DNA from: Actinomycetes bacterium | GTDB lineage: Bacteria; Actinomycetota; Acidimicrobiia; Acidimicrobiales; RAAP-2 | Length of the DNA: 59,623 bases | Direction: 5' to 3' | Assembly: GCA_021777285.1 (NCBI GenBank) | Contig: JAJYDR010000005.1 | Location: forward strand, 1-59,623 | Shown here: positions 7,046-15,536 of the stretch, piece by piece | How the letters are laid out: each line of letters opens with the position of its first letter | Numbering within the stretch: position 1 is the stretch's first letter | Position numbers and translations under genes: made by a program | The notes under the pieces: model-generated | Seen by the model: only the letters and a program-made list of their open reading frames with translations | Databases searched by the model: none | Told to the model about the DNA's origin: nothing

Positions 7046-8521
7046 TTAAACGCGCTCGACGGCCCGTCTCCAGGAACGATAGGTCTCGTCGAGGGCGAGT
7101 GGATCTGCTGGTTCGAAGCGCCGCTCGGCGCGCCAGTAGCCGGCGAGCGTCTCGAGCGAAGGCCAGAGTCCGCAACTCAGTCCGGCCAGGGTGGCGGCAC
7201 CGCGGGCGGTGGCCTCCAGGGACGCACTGCGAACGACGGGCAGACGGCAGCCGGTGGCCTGGAGTTCGAGCAGGAGGTCCATCCTCGCCGCCCCGCCATC
7301 GGCGCGCAGCTCGGTCAGTGCGAGTCCCGATGACGCGAACGCGTCGATCATCGCGCGCACCTGGTGCGCGAGGGATTCGACGAGGGCCCGTGCGATGTGG
7401 GCTCGCCCGGCCGCCTGGCTCAGGCCGACGATGGCGCCGCGCGCCTCCGGACGCCAGAACGGCGAGCCGAGGCCGGTGAAGGCGGGCACCACCTGGACCC
7501 CCGCCGCGTCGGCGACGCTGCGCGCCAGCGTCTCGAGGTCCGACGCAGCGGCGATGACGCCGAGCTCGTCACGCAGCCACTGGATCGCCGCACCCGCGAC
7601 GAAGGCCGATCCCTCGAGGGCGTAGGTCGCGGGGCCGAAGGCGCCCAGGTCCCAGGCGACGGTGGAGAGCAAACCGTCCACGACCTCGGGCACCGCCTCG
7701 CCGGCGTTGGCCATGACGAAGGCCCCTGTGCCGTAGGTCGCCTTCACGACTCCGGCGGTGAACCCCGCCTGGCCAAAGAGCGCCGCCTGCTGGTCACCGA
7801 GTACGGCCGTGATCGGGACGCCCGCCAGCTCGGGCAGCACCGACGGGTCGATGACACCGAAGGTCGACGCCGAGGGGCGAATCGGTGCGAGGAGCTCGAC
7901 GGGGACTGCGAAGGCCGCCGCCATCGAGCCCGACCAGTCGAGGGTGCCCAGGTCCATGAGCATCGTGCGCGCCGCGTTCGACGGCTCGGTGGCGAGAGTG
8001 CCACCCTCGACGTTGCCGCTTAGCCACCAGAGCAGCCAGGTGTCGACGGTGCCGAGCGTGGGCGCGAGCGCGTCGTCCAGGTGTCCGCGCTCGAGCAGCC
8101 AGGCCATCTTGGTGGCCGAGAAGTACGGGTCGATCACGAGGCCGGTCGTGGCCCGCACCGACGCCTCGTGGCCCGCGGCGCGGAGCTCGTCGCACCGGGG
8201 CGCCGTGCGCCGATCCTGCCAGACGATGGCCCGGTGCAGGGGAGCGGTGCGCTCGCGGTCAAAGGCGACTGTCGTCTCGCGCTGGTTGGTGATGCCGATC
8301 GCAATGATCCGGTCGCCCCGAGCGCGGACCGCGACGGCGACCTCGCGCATGGCCTGGACCGACAGCGCGGCGATTTCGGCGGCGTCGTGCTCGATCTCCC
8401 CGGGGCGCGGGAAGTGCTGGGTGAGCTCCCGGTAGGCTGAGGTGACAACCTCGGTGGTTGGCGAGAAGGCCACCGCGCGCACACCCGTCGTACCGGCGTC
8501 AAGGGCGAGAACCAGGTCCAT
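7046..8521 (-). CDS. glpK: Glycerol kinase
   Basis: This 491-residue FGGY kinase phosphorylates glycerol to glycerol 3-phosphate with ATP. The start gives MDLVLALDAGTTGVRAV, the phosphate-1 loop. ITNQRETTVAFDR and RAIVWQDRR form the glycerol-binding region typical of GlpK, and GLGSPFWRPEARGAIVGLS contains the catalytic region. A C-terminal LRADGGAARMD loop binds adenosine. An upstream in-frame extension of 23 residues is rejected because a -10 box (TAGCCT) lies 7 nt before ATG 8521. No glpF or glpD is next to it. Other FGGY kinases are less likely because of the QRET and WQDRR motifs. Confidence 0.9.
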   Translation of the reverse strand: MDLVLALDAGTTGVRAVAFSPTTEVVTSAYRELTQHFPRPGEIEHDAAEIAALSVQAMREVAVAVRARGDRIIAIGITNQRETTVAFDRERTAPLHRAIVWQDRRTAPRCDELRAAGHEASVRATTGLVIDPYFSATKMAWLLERGHLDDALAPTLGTVDTWLLWWLSGNVEGGTLATEPSNAARTMLMDLGTLDWSGSMAAAFAVPVELLAPIRPSASTFGVIDPSVLPELAGVPITAVLGDQQAALFGQAGFTAGVVKATYGTGAFVMANAGEAVPEVVDGLLSTVAWDLGAFGPATYALEGSAFVAGAAIQWLRDELGVIAAASDLETLARSVADAAGVQVVPAFTGLGSPFWRPEARGAIVGLSQAAGRAHIARALVESLAHQVRAMIDAFASSGLALTELRADGGAARMDLLLELQATGCRLPVVRSASLEATARGAATLAGLSCGLWPSLETLAGYWRAERRFEPADPLALDETYRSWRRAVERV

Positions 8522-8528
8522 CAGGGTC

Positions 8529-8534
8529 AGGCTA
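8529..8534 (-). promoter_or_regulatory. -10 box TAGCCT, leaderless type, for glpK
   Basis: Read on the minus strand, TAGCCT lies 7 nt upstream of ATG 8521 and predicts a leaderless or nearly leaderless glycerol kinase mRNA. Confidence 0.45.
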
Positions 8535-8618
8535 GCCAGCCCGACCAGGGGCGCCCGTGTGGATGTGGGCCCAAAGGCCAGCAATCGCACGGCCCGCGAA
8601 GATTAGTGAAAAAAGAGG

Positions 8619-8647
8619 TTGACGCCATGTAGTTACAGTGCTGTAAT
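8619..8647 (+). promoter_or_regulatory. nrdJ promoter (-35 TTGACG, -10 TGTAAT)
   Basis: TTGACG (8619-8624) and TGTAAT (8642-8647) are separated by exactly 17 nt, a good primary-sigma promoter. The -10 lies inside a palindrome, as expected if a repressor occludes it. The predicted mRNA leader is about 125 nt. Confidence 0.65.
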
Positions 8648-8654
8648 TACACAG
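8639..8654 (+). promoter_or_regulatory. NrdR-like box 1 overlapping the -10
   Basis: A perfect 10-bp palindrome TGTAATTACA (8642-8651) overlaps the -10 hexamer. A second small inverted repeat, TTACAG-TG-CTGTAA (8633-8646), overlaps it. The match to the NrdR consensus (ACACWATATATWGTGT) is only moderate. The second box about 41 bp downstream supports the call. Confidence 0.5.
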
Positions 8655-8677
8655 CATCTTGCGTCGAACTGTGGAGC

Positions 8678-8697
8678 AACCACAACATATTGTGGTT
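8678..8697 (+). promoter_or_regulatory. NrdR-like box 2
   Basis: AACCACAACATATTGTGGTT is an inverted repeat with perfect 8-bp arms around CATA and resembles actinobacterial NrdR boxes. Its centre is 41 bp (about four helical turns) from box 1, the kind of phasing NrdR needs for cooperative repression. Confidence 0.65.
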
Positions 8698-8780
8698 TAG
8701 GGGAAGTCTTTCCGGCGAACCCACTCCCAGCGGCGTCGAGGCGCGTGGTGTCGGATACGTACAGGAAAAGAGTAAGTGAC

Positions 8781-11618
8781 ATGGCTATCGCTCCGCAACG
8801 GCTCGGTATTGGACTTCGGCGATTCTTCACCGCTGACGACCGTCATCCCTACGACCAGGTGACCTGGGATCGTCGCGACGCGCGCATCTCGAACTTCCGC
8901 GACGGATCGGTCGCCTTCGAGCAGCTGGGCGTCGAGGTCCCCTCGACGTGGTCCTTCAATGCCACCAACATCCTCGCCCAGAAGTACTTCCGCGGCACCC
9001 TCGGGACCGCCGAACGCGAGACCAGCCTCAAGCAGGTGGTCGACCGGATCGTCGACACCATCACCACCTGGGGCGTGGAGGGCGAGTACTTCGTCGACGA
9101 CGAGGAGGCCGAGGCGTTCCGTGCCGAGCTGAAGTTCCTGCTCATCACCCAGCGCGCGGCGTTCAACTCGCCGGTCTGGTTCAACATCGGCGTCAAGGGC
9201 GTGCCCCAGCAGGGCAGCGCCTGCTTCATCCTCGCCGTCGAGGACTCGATGCGCTCGATTCTCAACTGGTACACCGAAGAGGGCATCATCTTCAAAGGCG
9301 GCTCGGGGGCCGGCGTCAACCTCTCCAAGATTCGCGCGAGCGCCGAGCTGCTCGAGGGCGGTGGCACCGCCAGCGGTCCCGTCTCGTTCATGCGCGGCGC
9401 TGACGCGTCGGCCGGCACCATCAAGTCGGGTGGCAAGACCCGGCGGGCTGCGAAGATGGTCATCCTCGACGTGGACCACCCCGACGTTGAGGAGTTCATC
9501 TGGTGCAAGGCCCAGGAGGAGAAGAAGGCGCGGGTCCTGCGTGACGCCGGGTTCGACATGGATCTCGACGGCAAGGACATCACGTCGATTCAATACCAGA
9601 ACGCCAACAACTCGGTGCGCATCTCGGACGACTTCATGCAGGCCGTGCTCGACGACGCCGACTGGCACCTCACCGCGCGCGGCGACGGCGCGGTGATCTC
9701 CACCGTGAAGGCCCGCACGATCTGGCGTGAGATCGCCCAGGCCGCGTGGGAGTGCGCCGACCCGGGACTCCAGTTCGACACCACGATCAACAAGTGGCAC
9801 ACGTCGCCCAACACGGCGCGGATCAACGGCTCCAACCCGTGCTCGGAGTACATGCACATCGACAACTCCGCGTGTAACCTCGCGAGTCTCAACCTGATGA
9901 AGTACCTGGGCGAGGATGGTCGCTTCGACGTCGACGCATTCAAGGCGTCCATCGAGGTCCTCTTCACCGCTCAGGAGATCATCGTCGGCGCCGCCGACTA
10001 TCCGACCGAGATGATCGGCGTGAACTCGCGAAAGTTCCGCCAGCTCGGCATCGGGTACGCCAACCTGGGCGCGCTTTTGATGGCGTCGGGCCTCGCCTAT
10101 GACTCCGACGCCGGTCGGGCGTGGGCGGCGGCGATCTCGGCCCTGATGACCGGCCATGCCTACACGACGAGTGCCCGTATCGCGGGCCGGCTCGGCCCCC
10201 ATGAAGGCTACGCCGAGAACGCCGAGCCGATGATCAACGTACTGCGGATGCACCGCGACGCGTCCCACCAGATCGACGCGGCGCTCGCTCCCCACGAGTT
10301 GCTCCAGACCGCCCAGCAGGCGTGGGATGACGCCGTCGAGCTCGGTCAGCACTACGGCGTGCGCAATGCGCAGGCCTCGGTGCTCGCACCGACGGGCACG
10401 ATTGGGCTCCTCATGGACTGCGACACAACCGGCATTGAGCCCGACCTCGGACTCGTGAAGTTCAAGAAGTTGGTCGGCGGCGGCAACATGTCCATCGTCA
10501 ATCAGACGGTGCCGCGCGCGCTCGCGGTCCTCGGCTACGACGAGGACACCGCCGCGGCCATCGTGGCCTACATCGACGAGCACAAGACGATCGTCGGCGC
10601 GCCGGGCCTCAAGCCCGAGCACTTGACGGTGTTCGCCTGCTCGATGGGCGACAACGCCATCCACTACCTGGGTCACGTCAAGATGATGGGCGCGGTCCAG
10701 CCGTTCATCTCGGGGGCGATCTCCAAGACCGTCAACATGCCCGAAGAGGCGTCAGTGGAGGACATCGAGGCCCTGCACATGGTCGCCTGGCGACTCGGCG
10801 TGAAGGCCGTCGCCATCTACCGTGACAACTGCAAGGTCGGCCAGCCGCTCTCGATGGCGAAGAAGGACGCGGACGTCAGCCCCGAGACCGCGGCCCAAGA
10901 CGCGGCGACCGCCGACCTCTACGGCCGGATCACGAAGCTCGAAGCAGCGCTCGAGGCCGCGAAGAACGATACGTCCCACGTCGTCGTCGGCGCCGTGCGC
11001 GAGCGCTTGCCGCGTCGTCGCGTGTCGACCACCTTCGCGTTCCGCGTCGCGGACTGCGAGGGCTACGTCACGGTCGGGGAGTACGAGGACGGGCGGCCTG
11101 GGGAGGTCTTCATCAAGGTCTCCAAGCAGGGTTCGACGCTCGCGGGCATCATGGACGCGTTCTCGATCTCGATCAGCTTGGGCCTGCAGCACGGTGTGCC
11201 GCTGTCGACCTACGTGCGCAAGTACGTGAACATGAAGTTCGAGCCGTCGGGCATGACCGACGACGCGGACCTGCGTATCTCGACGTCGCTCGTGGACTAC
11301 ATCTTCCGTCGCCTGGCCCTGGACTACCTGACCCCGGCCGAGCGCGAGGAGCTCGGAGTCCTGTCGACGAGCGAACGGCTCCAGCCCACACTGCCCGAGA
11401 TCGCCGAGCAGGCGACGCCGACGCTGGGCATCAACGTCCAACCGACGCTCGTCGAATCGGAGTCATCAGCCGCACCGGTGGTGGCGAGCGAGCCCGCTCC
11501 CTATCGTCGTTCCGAGATGCGCGACGCGCCCATGTGCTACCAGTGCGGCAACGTGATGCAACAGGCGGGGTCGTGCTTCGTCTGCTCGAGCTGTGGTGCG
11601 ACGAGCGGCTGCTCGTGA
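8781..11618 (+). CDS. nrdJ: Adenosylcobalamin-dependent class II ribonucleotide reductase
   Basis: This 945-residue enzyme makes deoxyribonucleotides using a B12-derived radical, with or without oxygen. Visible features are RAAFNSPVWFNIG, GSACFIL (first redox Cys), the active-site NPCSE with Cys near residue 354, NNSVRISDDFM, PTGTIGLLMDCDTTGIEPD and NMSIVNQTVPRAL. After the barrel comes a TSCPD-like domain near residues 735-835, then a C-terminal cysteine-rich tail (CYQCGNVM...CFVCSSCGATSGCS) that relays electrons or binds zinc. ATG 8781 is chosen because the family N-terminus begins there. An upstream extension to 8619 would run through the promoter. It is followed by a strong hairpin. Confidence 0.95.
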   Translation: MAIAPQRLGIGLRRFFTADDRHPYDQVTWDRRDARISNFRDGSVAFEQLGVEVPSTWSFNATNILAQKYFRGTLGTAERETSLKQVVDRIVDTITTWGVEGEYFVDDEEAEAFRAELKFLLITQRAAFNSPVWFNIGVKGVPQQGSACFILAVEDSMRSILNWYTEEGIIFKGGSGAGVNLSKIRASAELLEGGGTASGPVSFMRGADASAGTIKSGGKTRRAAKMVILDVDHPDVEEFIWCKAQEEKKARVLRDAGFDMDLDGKDITSIQYQNANNSVRISDDFMQAVLDDADWHLTARGDGAVISTVKARTIWREIAQAAWECADPGLQFDTTINKWHTSPNTARINGSNPCSEYMHIDNSACNLASLNLMKYLGEDGRFDVDAFKASIEVLFTAQEIIVGAADYPTEMIGVNSRKFRQLGIGYANLGALLMASGLAYDSDAGRAWAAAISALMTGHAYTTSARIAGRLGPHEGYAENAEPMINVLRMHRDASHQIDAALAPHELLQTAQQAWDDAVELGQHYGVRNAQASVLAPTGTIGLLMDCDTTGIEPDLGLVKFKKLVGGGNMSIVNQTVPRALAVLGYDEDTAAAIVAYIDEHKTIVGAPGLKPEHLTVFACSMGDNAIHYLGHVKMMGAVQPFISGAISKTVNMPEEASVEDIEALHMVAWRLGVKAVAIYRDNCKVGQPLSMAKKDADVSPETAAQDAATADLYGRITKLEAALEAAKNDTSHVVVGAVRERLPRRRVSTTFAFRVADCEGYVTVGEYEDGRPGEVFIKVSKQGSTLAGIMDAFSISISLGLQHGVPLSTYVRKYVNMKFEPSGMTDDADLRISTSLVDYIFRRLALDYLTPAEREELGVLSTSERLQPTLPEIAEQATPTLGINVQPTLVESESSAAPVVASEPAPYRRSEMRDAPMCYQCGNVMQQAGSCFVCSSCGATSGCS

Positions 11619-11685
11619 TCCCCGGCGGTGTTCTCGTCTAACAAGAACACAGTGCAAAAGTACTGATAAACGTATTGAGGAAGTT

Positions 11686-11717
11686 GAATAGGCCCGACCG
11701 TTAGGTCGGGCCTATTC
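11686..11717 (+). terminator. Perfect 14-bp hairpin after nrdJ
   Basis: GAATAGGCCCGACC (11686-11699) pairs perfectly with its complement at 11704-11717 across the loop GTTA. The stem is GC-rich in the middle and AT-rich at the base, without a long T run. It lies between nrdJ and a convergent gene and could stop transcription from both sides. Confidence 0.75.
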
Positions 11718-11808
11718 GCAAATTACGCTGCATCATAAACCGCGACATGTCCAGTCACTTGGGGAGTTAATAACTGGAAATCGACCCACAGTAGATCGAA
11801 TCGAAGTC

Positions 11809-12330
11809 CTAACATACCCAACGAGTCATAGACCTCGGCCATGGCACTGATGGTGTACCAGGCATCTGCAAGTTGACCCGTCGCCAATTTGCAGAGTTCC
11901 ACGCGACATCCAACGAAAGTGGCCATGAACTAGTAGGAACCGTGGCGCAATCGGTGACGTGGTACCAGACGGTGATACGAAGCGATTTATGAGCAGGAAT
12001 TCGGTAAATCCTTCGCGTCCCTGAAGGGACCTCTAACTTCCTGGTCTTTCCCGAACCAGAGGCGACGAGCAACTCTAGGCCGGGTCCGTTCTTCCCAATC
12101 TTTTCAAGAAAGACTTGCCGAGAATTCCCATTTACGATTGAAAAAGTCTCGCTGACGTTCTTGTGTAGTTTGTCGCCAGATACCCCAAACGTGGGGCCAG
12201 TCGAAAGTGAGAAACTACTTGCACTTTGACCTCCGGCCGCAAACACCGGCGTGCAAACCAATAAAGTCATGCCGAAAGCCAACACGCTGATTCGTAAGAG
12301 AAGACCAAGTCTCGTTGTCTTCGTTGGCAT
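11809..12330 (-). CDS. Secreted protein of unknown function
   Basis: This 173-residue protein starts at ATG 12330 with a clear ribosome site (GGGAGAAG). It has a signal peptide: a KTTRLG basic start, a hydrophobic core LLLRISVLAFGMTLLV and a likely cleavage after VFA-A. The mature part contains strand-rich segments (FSIVNGNSRQVFLEKIG, SLRITVWYHVTDCATVP), which look like a small beta-sandwich. The last dozen residues look unlike the rest, so the end may be changed by a nearby frameshift. Codons are less GC-rich than in neighbouring core genes, suggesting acquisition. Function is not recognised. Confidence 0.6.
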   Translation of the reverse strand: MPTKTTRLGLLLRISVLAFGMTLLVCTPVFAAGGQSASSFSLSTGPTFGVSGDKLHKNVSETFSIVNGNSRQVFLEKIGKNGPGLELLVASGSGKTRKLEVPSGTRRIYRIPAHKSLRITVWYHVTDCATVPTSSWPLSLDVAWNSANWRRVNLQMPGTPSVPWPRSMTRWVC

Positions 12331-12363
12331 AGTGGACTTCTCCCAAATGGAGGTCACTATGAC

Positions 12364-12745
12364 TGTATCCTCGGAACGAGTCACGGGACCGTCCAGCGTG
12401 TCGCCGACCAGTTGGGCTACGGCCCCGAGCGTGCGCGCGCCTGGGTCCGCCGGGCCGACGTCGGCGATCGTTCAATCGGCGGTGTGGAAACTACGGACAA
12501 GTATCGAGTAGCCGAACTCGAGCGAGAGAACCGGAATCTCGAACGCGCCCACTCGAGTTTGTCGTGCGCGCCGGCTTCCTTCGTAGCTGTTTCGATCGCC
12601 ATCACACGTGAGCGCCGCCCACGTCGAACAACTCAACGAAGAGCTCGGGGTCGCGCTATCGGCGAGGTGCTCGCGGTGTCCCTCCACCTAGATCGCGACC
12701 AAGTCCCCGATGCCTTCGGCGTGCGCGTCGCGCCGTGGTGCTGCT
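12364..12745 (+). mobile_element. Decayed IS3-family transposase remnant
   Basis: One frame reads TSHGTVQRVADQLGYGPE, RAWVRRADVGD and AELERENRNLERA, the helix-turn-helix and leucine-zipper part of IS3-family OrfA. The next conserved part (ASFF...EFDR) appears only after frameshifts. Further on, ELGV then IGEVLAVSLHLDRDQ resembles the start of OrfB, again in different frames. No complete ORF or inverted repeats are seen, so the element is dead. It fills most of the 500-base gap between two secreted-protein genes. Confidence 0.65.
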
Positions 12746-12829
12746 AGTAGTCCTCACCGCCCTGCGCGCTGTTTTGCCGGTGAGCCCGCGCGACTCGACC
12801 GATTCGCACCTCCTCGCACTGACGCCCAC

Positions 12830-13396
12830 CTACGAGCCGTGCACCACGATCTGGCCCGCGAATGTCGCTTGAGTTGAGTGTCGCAGGCCGATGGCCGTCC
12901 CCAGGGCGGCGAAGAGCTTGGCACTAGACATCGCCCATCGTGTCTTGCCCAGGCCTCTAACGACCTCACAGCCTGTCGCCTGGACCGATACGGGGCTGAT
13001 GAGGCTGGCGCCCACGACGCCCGAAACCGGTGATTTTGCCAGCGAGAACTGGAGGCGGTAGTTGGCGCCCCAGTCGGCGGGGCAGGCTTGGACCCCGGCG
13101 GGCATCATCGGCAGTGAACACAGTGCGTGCGCCAGCGCTCGTACAAAGGCGGGCCTCGATCCCCGCGTCCGCGCCGGAAACGTGAAGTGCTCGGGGTTGA
13201 GTGGCTTCGAGCGGGCCACTGTCACAGCCATCACCCGGTCCGGCGAGGCGCCTTGGCAGAGGGCGTATCGAGCAACAATGTGTGACCCGTCGGTCAGCTC
13301 GGGCGATGGGCCAGCCCCTCGCTCGACCGCTCCCGCAGGTACCGCCACCGCCAGGGCCAGTACCAACGCACCAAGTCCAAGCATTGCTCGTTTCAC
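12830..13396 (-). CDS. Secreted protein of unknown function
   Basis: This 188-residue protein starts with GTG 13396 behind a good ribosome site (GGAGGTGG). It begins with a signal peptide (KRAMLGLGALVLALAVAVPAGA). The mature part has four or more cysteines (YALCQGASP, HALCSLPMMPAGV, ACPADWGANYRLQF, TGCEVVRGLG), suggesting disulfides in an exported domain. Proteins with the LP-x-M-P-x-G-V ... CP-x-D-x-G-x-x-Y pattern occur in actinobacteria without known function. It neighbours an IS3 relic and other secreted proteins. No enzyme motif is seen. Confidence 0.65.
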   Translation of the reverse strand: MKRAMLGLGALVLALAVAVPAGAVERGAGPSPELTDGSHIVARYALCQGASPDRVMAVTVARSKPLNPEHFTFPARTRGSRPAFVRALAHALCSLPMMPAGVQACPADWGANYRLQFSLAKSPVSGVVGASLISPVSVQATGCEVVRGLGKTRWAMSSAKLFAALGTAIGLRHSTQATFAGQIVVHGS

Positions 13397-13801
13397 CTAA
13401 CCACCTCCAATCCCTTACTTGTCGCGGCCTCGCCGAACTTACAGTTCGACCGGGGGAGCGTTGAGCCGGAGAAGGGCACGTTGTCGTCGCAAACCCAGTC
13501 CTATTTCAGCGGCACTGGCCAGGTTCGGTTGTCCGAAGGTGTACGGGGGTGGGCTGCGTTCGCGTGCGCGGATTTCACCCCATCGACGTCCCCGGCGACG
13601 TTTCGCGCACCATTGCCCGTGAAGCTCCGAGTGTTCGCACTAGTTGGGTCAACTACTTCTCGCTGTCAGGGCGGATGGTCGGAGGGGCGCACGGCGAATC
13701 GAGCTAGCTACGTTGGCGAAGTGGCCCGGACCACCGGCGTGTCACTGCCTACGATGTGGGCCGATTGAACGCGATTGCGCTGACACTGAGAAGGAGAGAC
13801 C
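13397..13801. other. Intergenic stretch without a supported gene
   Basis: About 400 bases lie between divergent genes. A plus-strand frame stays open across 13481-13768 and looks protein-like in places, but it has only a TTG start, no ribosome site and mixed codon use. It may be a gene remnant. The ribosome site GAGAAGGAGAG for the next gene lies at its right end. Confidence 0.4.
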
Positions 13802-14161
13802 ATGAGCTACCCATTCGCGCGTGTCCCGGAGGACGTCACTCGTCTGGTCGCCGAGCGCCTCAATGCCGGTGATGCTGCCGGAGTGGCTGCGCTGTACGAG
13901 GAAGGGGCCGTGTTGGCCTATCCGTTGGACCGACCGGTCACAGGAAGGGCCGCCATCCAGTCGGTTTACCAGCACATGGTCGACGCCGGTGTGCAGTTCG
14001 GGATTGAGTCGCCACTGACGAGCGTGTTATTCGAGGACCTCGCGCTCACTTCGACGATTGCAGCCGACGGGCTTGGCGTACGGGTTCAGGTGCTGCGCCG
14101 CCAAGTCGATGGCTCGTGGCTGCGAATTATCGACCGTCCCGAAGTGCCGGTAACCAATTAG
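13802..14161 (+). CDS. SnoaL-like / NTF2-fold protein
   Basis: This 119-residue protein has the NTF2-like layout: helix (TRLVAERLNAGDAAGVAALY), EEGAVLAYPL, GRAAIQSVYQHMV and four C-terminal strands ending VDGSWLRIIDRPEV. The fold covers polyketide cyclases, limonene epoxide hydrolases, steroid isomerases and many proteins of unknown role. The cone-shaped pocket is expected, but catalytic residues cannot be assigned. A strong ribosome site (AAGGAGAG) precedes ATG 13802. It stands alone between secreted-protein genes, so its partner pathway is unknown. Confidence 0.75.
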   Translation: MSYPFARVPEDVTRLVAERLNAGDAAGVAALYEEGAVLAYPLDRPVTGRAAIQSVYQHMVDAGVQFGIESPLTSVLFEDLALTSTIAADGLGVRVQVLRRQVDGSWLRIIDRPEVPVTN

Positions 14162-14264
14162 AGGTGTTGACAACGTCACTGGCGGGCGTCACGGCACTCG
14201 ACGCCTTCGGAAGCGTTTCTCGTGCCCCAATCCGTTATGGAGTGAGGACCACTCGATACGGATT

Positions 14265-15452
14265 ATGAGTGAGATCGATTTGCCCCGGACCTGCGTTGGG
14301 GTCAAGGGGCCCGACCAAGAACTTGCCTCAAGACGATCGACTCGAAGCATGGGAAGCTCACCCACACGAACTCAAATCGGCGGGTTTCGTCGAGTGGCCC
14401 AGGCGACGAATCGAGGTCGCGGTCGAACGGGTGCGTGCGCAGCGCCCGCGGCGCTCGCGCGAAAGCAGGCTACTGCACTCGTGCTTCGCGTGAAATCCAC
14501 ATTCGAGGGTTGGTACGGTACCGATAAGTCGCTGCATTCGTCGCTAGGAGTCCGTACTCAACGGCGCATTTCGATCCGAATCGGCCCGACGATTGCCGTC
14601 ATGACATTCGCGCCAGTCGTCGGCTCCACGCGGCCAACTTCGGCAGATGCGACCGTGCTCCCGACCTGTTCGCCGACTGCAATACAGACGATGGTCGTGT
14701 TCAATGGTCCCGGGAACCCCTATGGGGACCTCACACTCTCGAGCAGTTCGCGACGTTTGTGCTCACTGTCTGGACGACCGACGATTCACCTCTTCACGTC
14801 GTCGGGAAAGCGACTTGCGTTCGTCGAAACGCCGTATCACTGGACGCCATCACTTCCGACTCCGTCAGGGCCGATTGTTATCACGCCCAGTCAGCCGTGG
14901 GCGATCGTGGAGATGGACTGGTGCGGTTTTCCGCAGGCGCCACGACGGATGACCATCGCGCACCCAGGGTGGCGTCGCCCCGTAGTGATCCCTGCGTCCA
15001 CGTTCGCGCCGTCCTTTTTCCGGCCCCCTTCGTGCGCTGGAGACTCGACGAACCGTCTCGCTCTTGACGTCACGCGCAAACTCGGTCCGGGAGGTATCAC
15101 TGGTCGGGTGCCAACAGTGACAATCTCACCGGCGATCAATCTCCATGATCGCGAAACCGTGGTGGCGAGCGTGCGGGGTTTCGACATCGGCGGGAAGATC
15201 TTCTTGTCCGAGTGCGCAACTGCCGCCGATGCGAACATGGGCGGGTGCGGCGAGCAGCTAGCTGCACAGCCATTCGGTCTTACCGGCGTGACAGGTTCGG
15301 GCCGGTACACCTTCACGGTGTCGAACCGGGCTGGGGCTAGGCCGTACGACAGTGCGGACATGGCAGCGTGTCACCATTCTTGTGTCCTGGTTGCCACGGG
15401 CGGCCTCGGAAGTACCTTCGCTTCGGCGCCACTGCGATTCAGATCTCCGTAG
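14265..15452 (+). CDS. Secreted DUF4232-like plus neocarzinostatin-like protein
   Basis: The frame is open for 395 codons, but the first 75 or so look unlike a protein of this family. GTG 14481 or 14490 are credible starts, followed by a basic region (RTQRRISIRI) and a hydrophobic export segment near 14590-14640. The exported part has two domains. A DUF4232-like domain (LPTCSPTAIQ to about ALDVTRKL) contains WAIVEMDWCG and paired cysteines. A C-terminal neocarzinostatin-like Ig fold (VTISPAINLHDRETVVASV, LSECATAAD, CVLVATGG) follows. Both occur in exported actinobacterial proteins of unknown function. No ligand can be named. Confidence 0.6.
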   Translation: MSEIDLPRTCVGVKGPDQELASRRSTRSMGSSPTRTQIGGFRRVAQATNRGRGRTGACAAPAALARKQATALVLRVKSTFEGWYGTDKSLHSSLGVRTQRRISIRIGPTIAVMTFAPVVGSTRPTSADATVLPTCSPTAIQTMVVFNGPGNPYGDLTLSSSSRRLCSLSGRPTIHLFTSSGKRLAFVETPYHWTPSLPTPSGPIVITPSQPWAIVEMDWCGFPQAPRRMTIAHPGWRRPVVIPASTFAPSFFRPPSCAGDSTNRLALDVTRKLGPGGITGRVPTVTISPAINLHDRETVVASVRGFDIGGKIFLSECATAADANMGGCGEQLAAQPFGLTGVTGSGRYTFTVSNRAGARPYDSADMAACHHSCVLVATGGLGSTFASAPLRFRSP

Positions 15453-15536
15453 ACTCGGTCGGACCTCCGAGAGGCACCCATCGAGGCAGCAGACCGATGA
15501 GGGTGACGCCGGAGCTCTTCTTGTTTGGTTCGTTGT

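Noticed and set aside
8522..8780. Cobalamin riboswitch ahead of B12-dependent nrdJ
   Set aside because: No B12-box sequence or long conserved leader structure was seen; the palindromes fit NrdR sites better.
8697..10676. Long open frame of 659 codons on the minus strand opposite nrdJ
   Set aside because: It is a shadow of the high-GC nrdJ coding strand; the sequence lacks any family motif, and nrdJ is certain.
11723..11926. Small minus-strand frame overlapping the end of the secreted-protein gene at 11809
   Set aside because: Considered as the true C-terminus after a frameshift, but neither frame has a known family to decide; kept as non-coding.
13481..13768. 95-codon plus-strand frame in the 13.4-13.8 kb gap
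   Set aside because: Starts with TTG, has no ribosome site and no family features; could be a gene remnant, but support is too weak to call.
14269..14493. 74-codon plus-strand frame upstream of the exported two-domain protein
   Set aside because: Rich in Arg with no family features; overlaps the doubtful N-terminus and cannot be supported.
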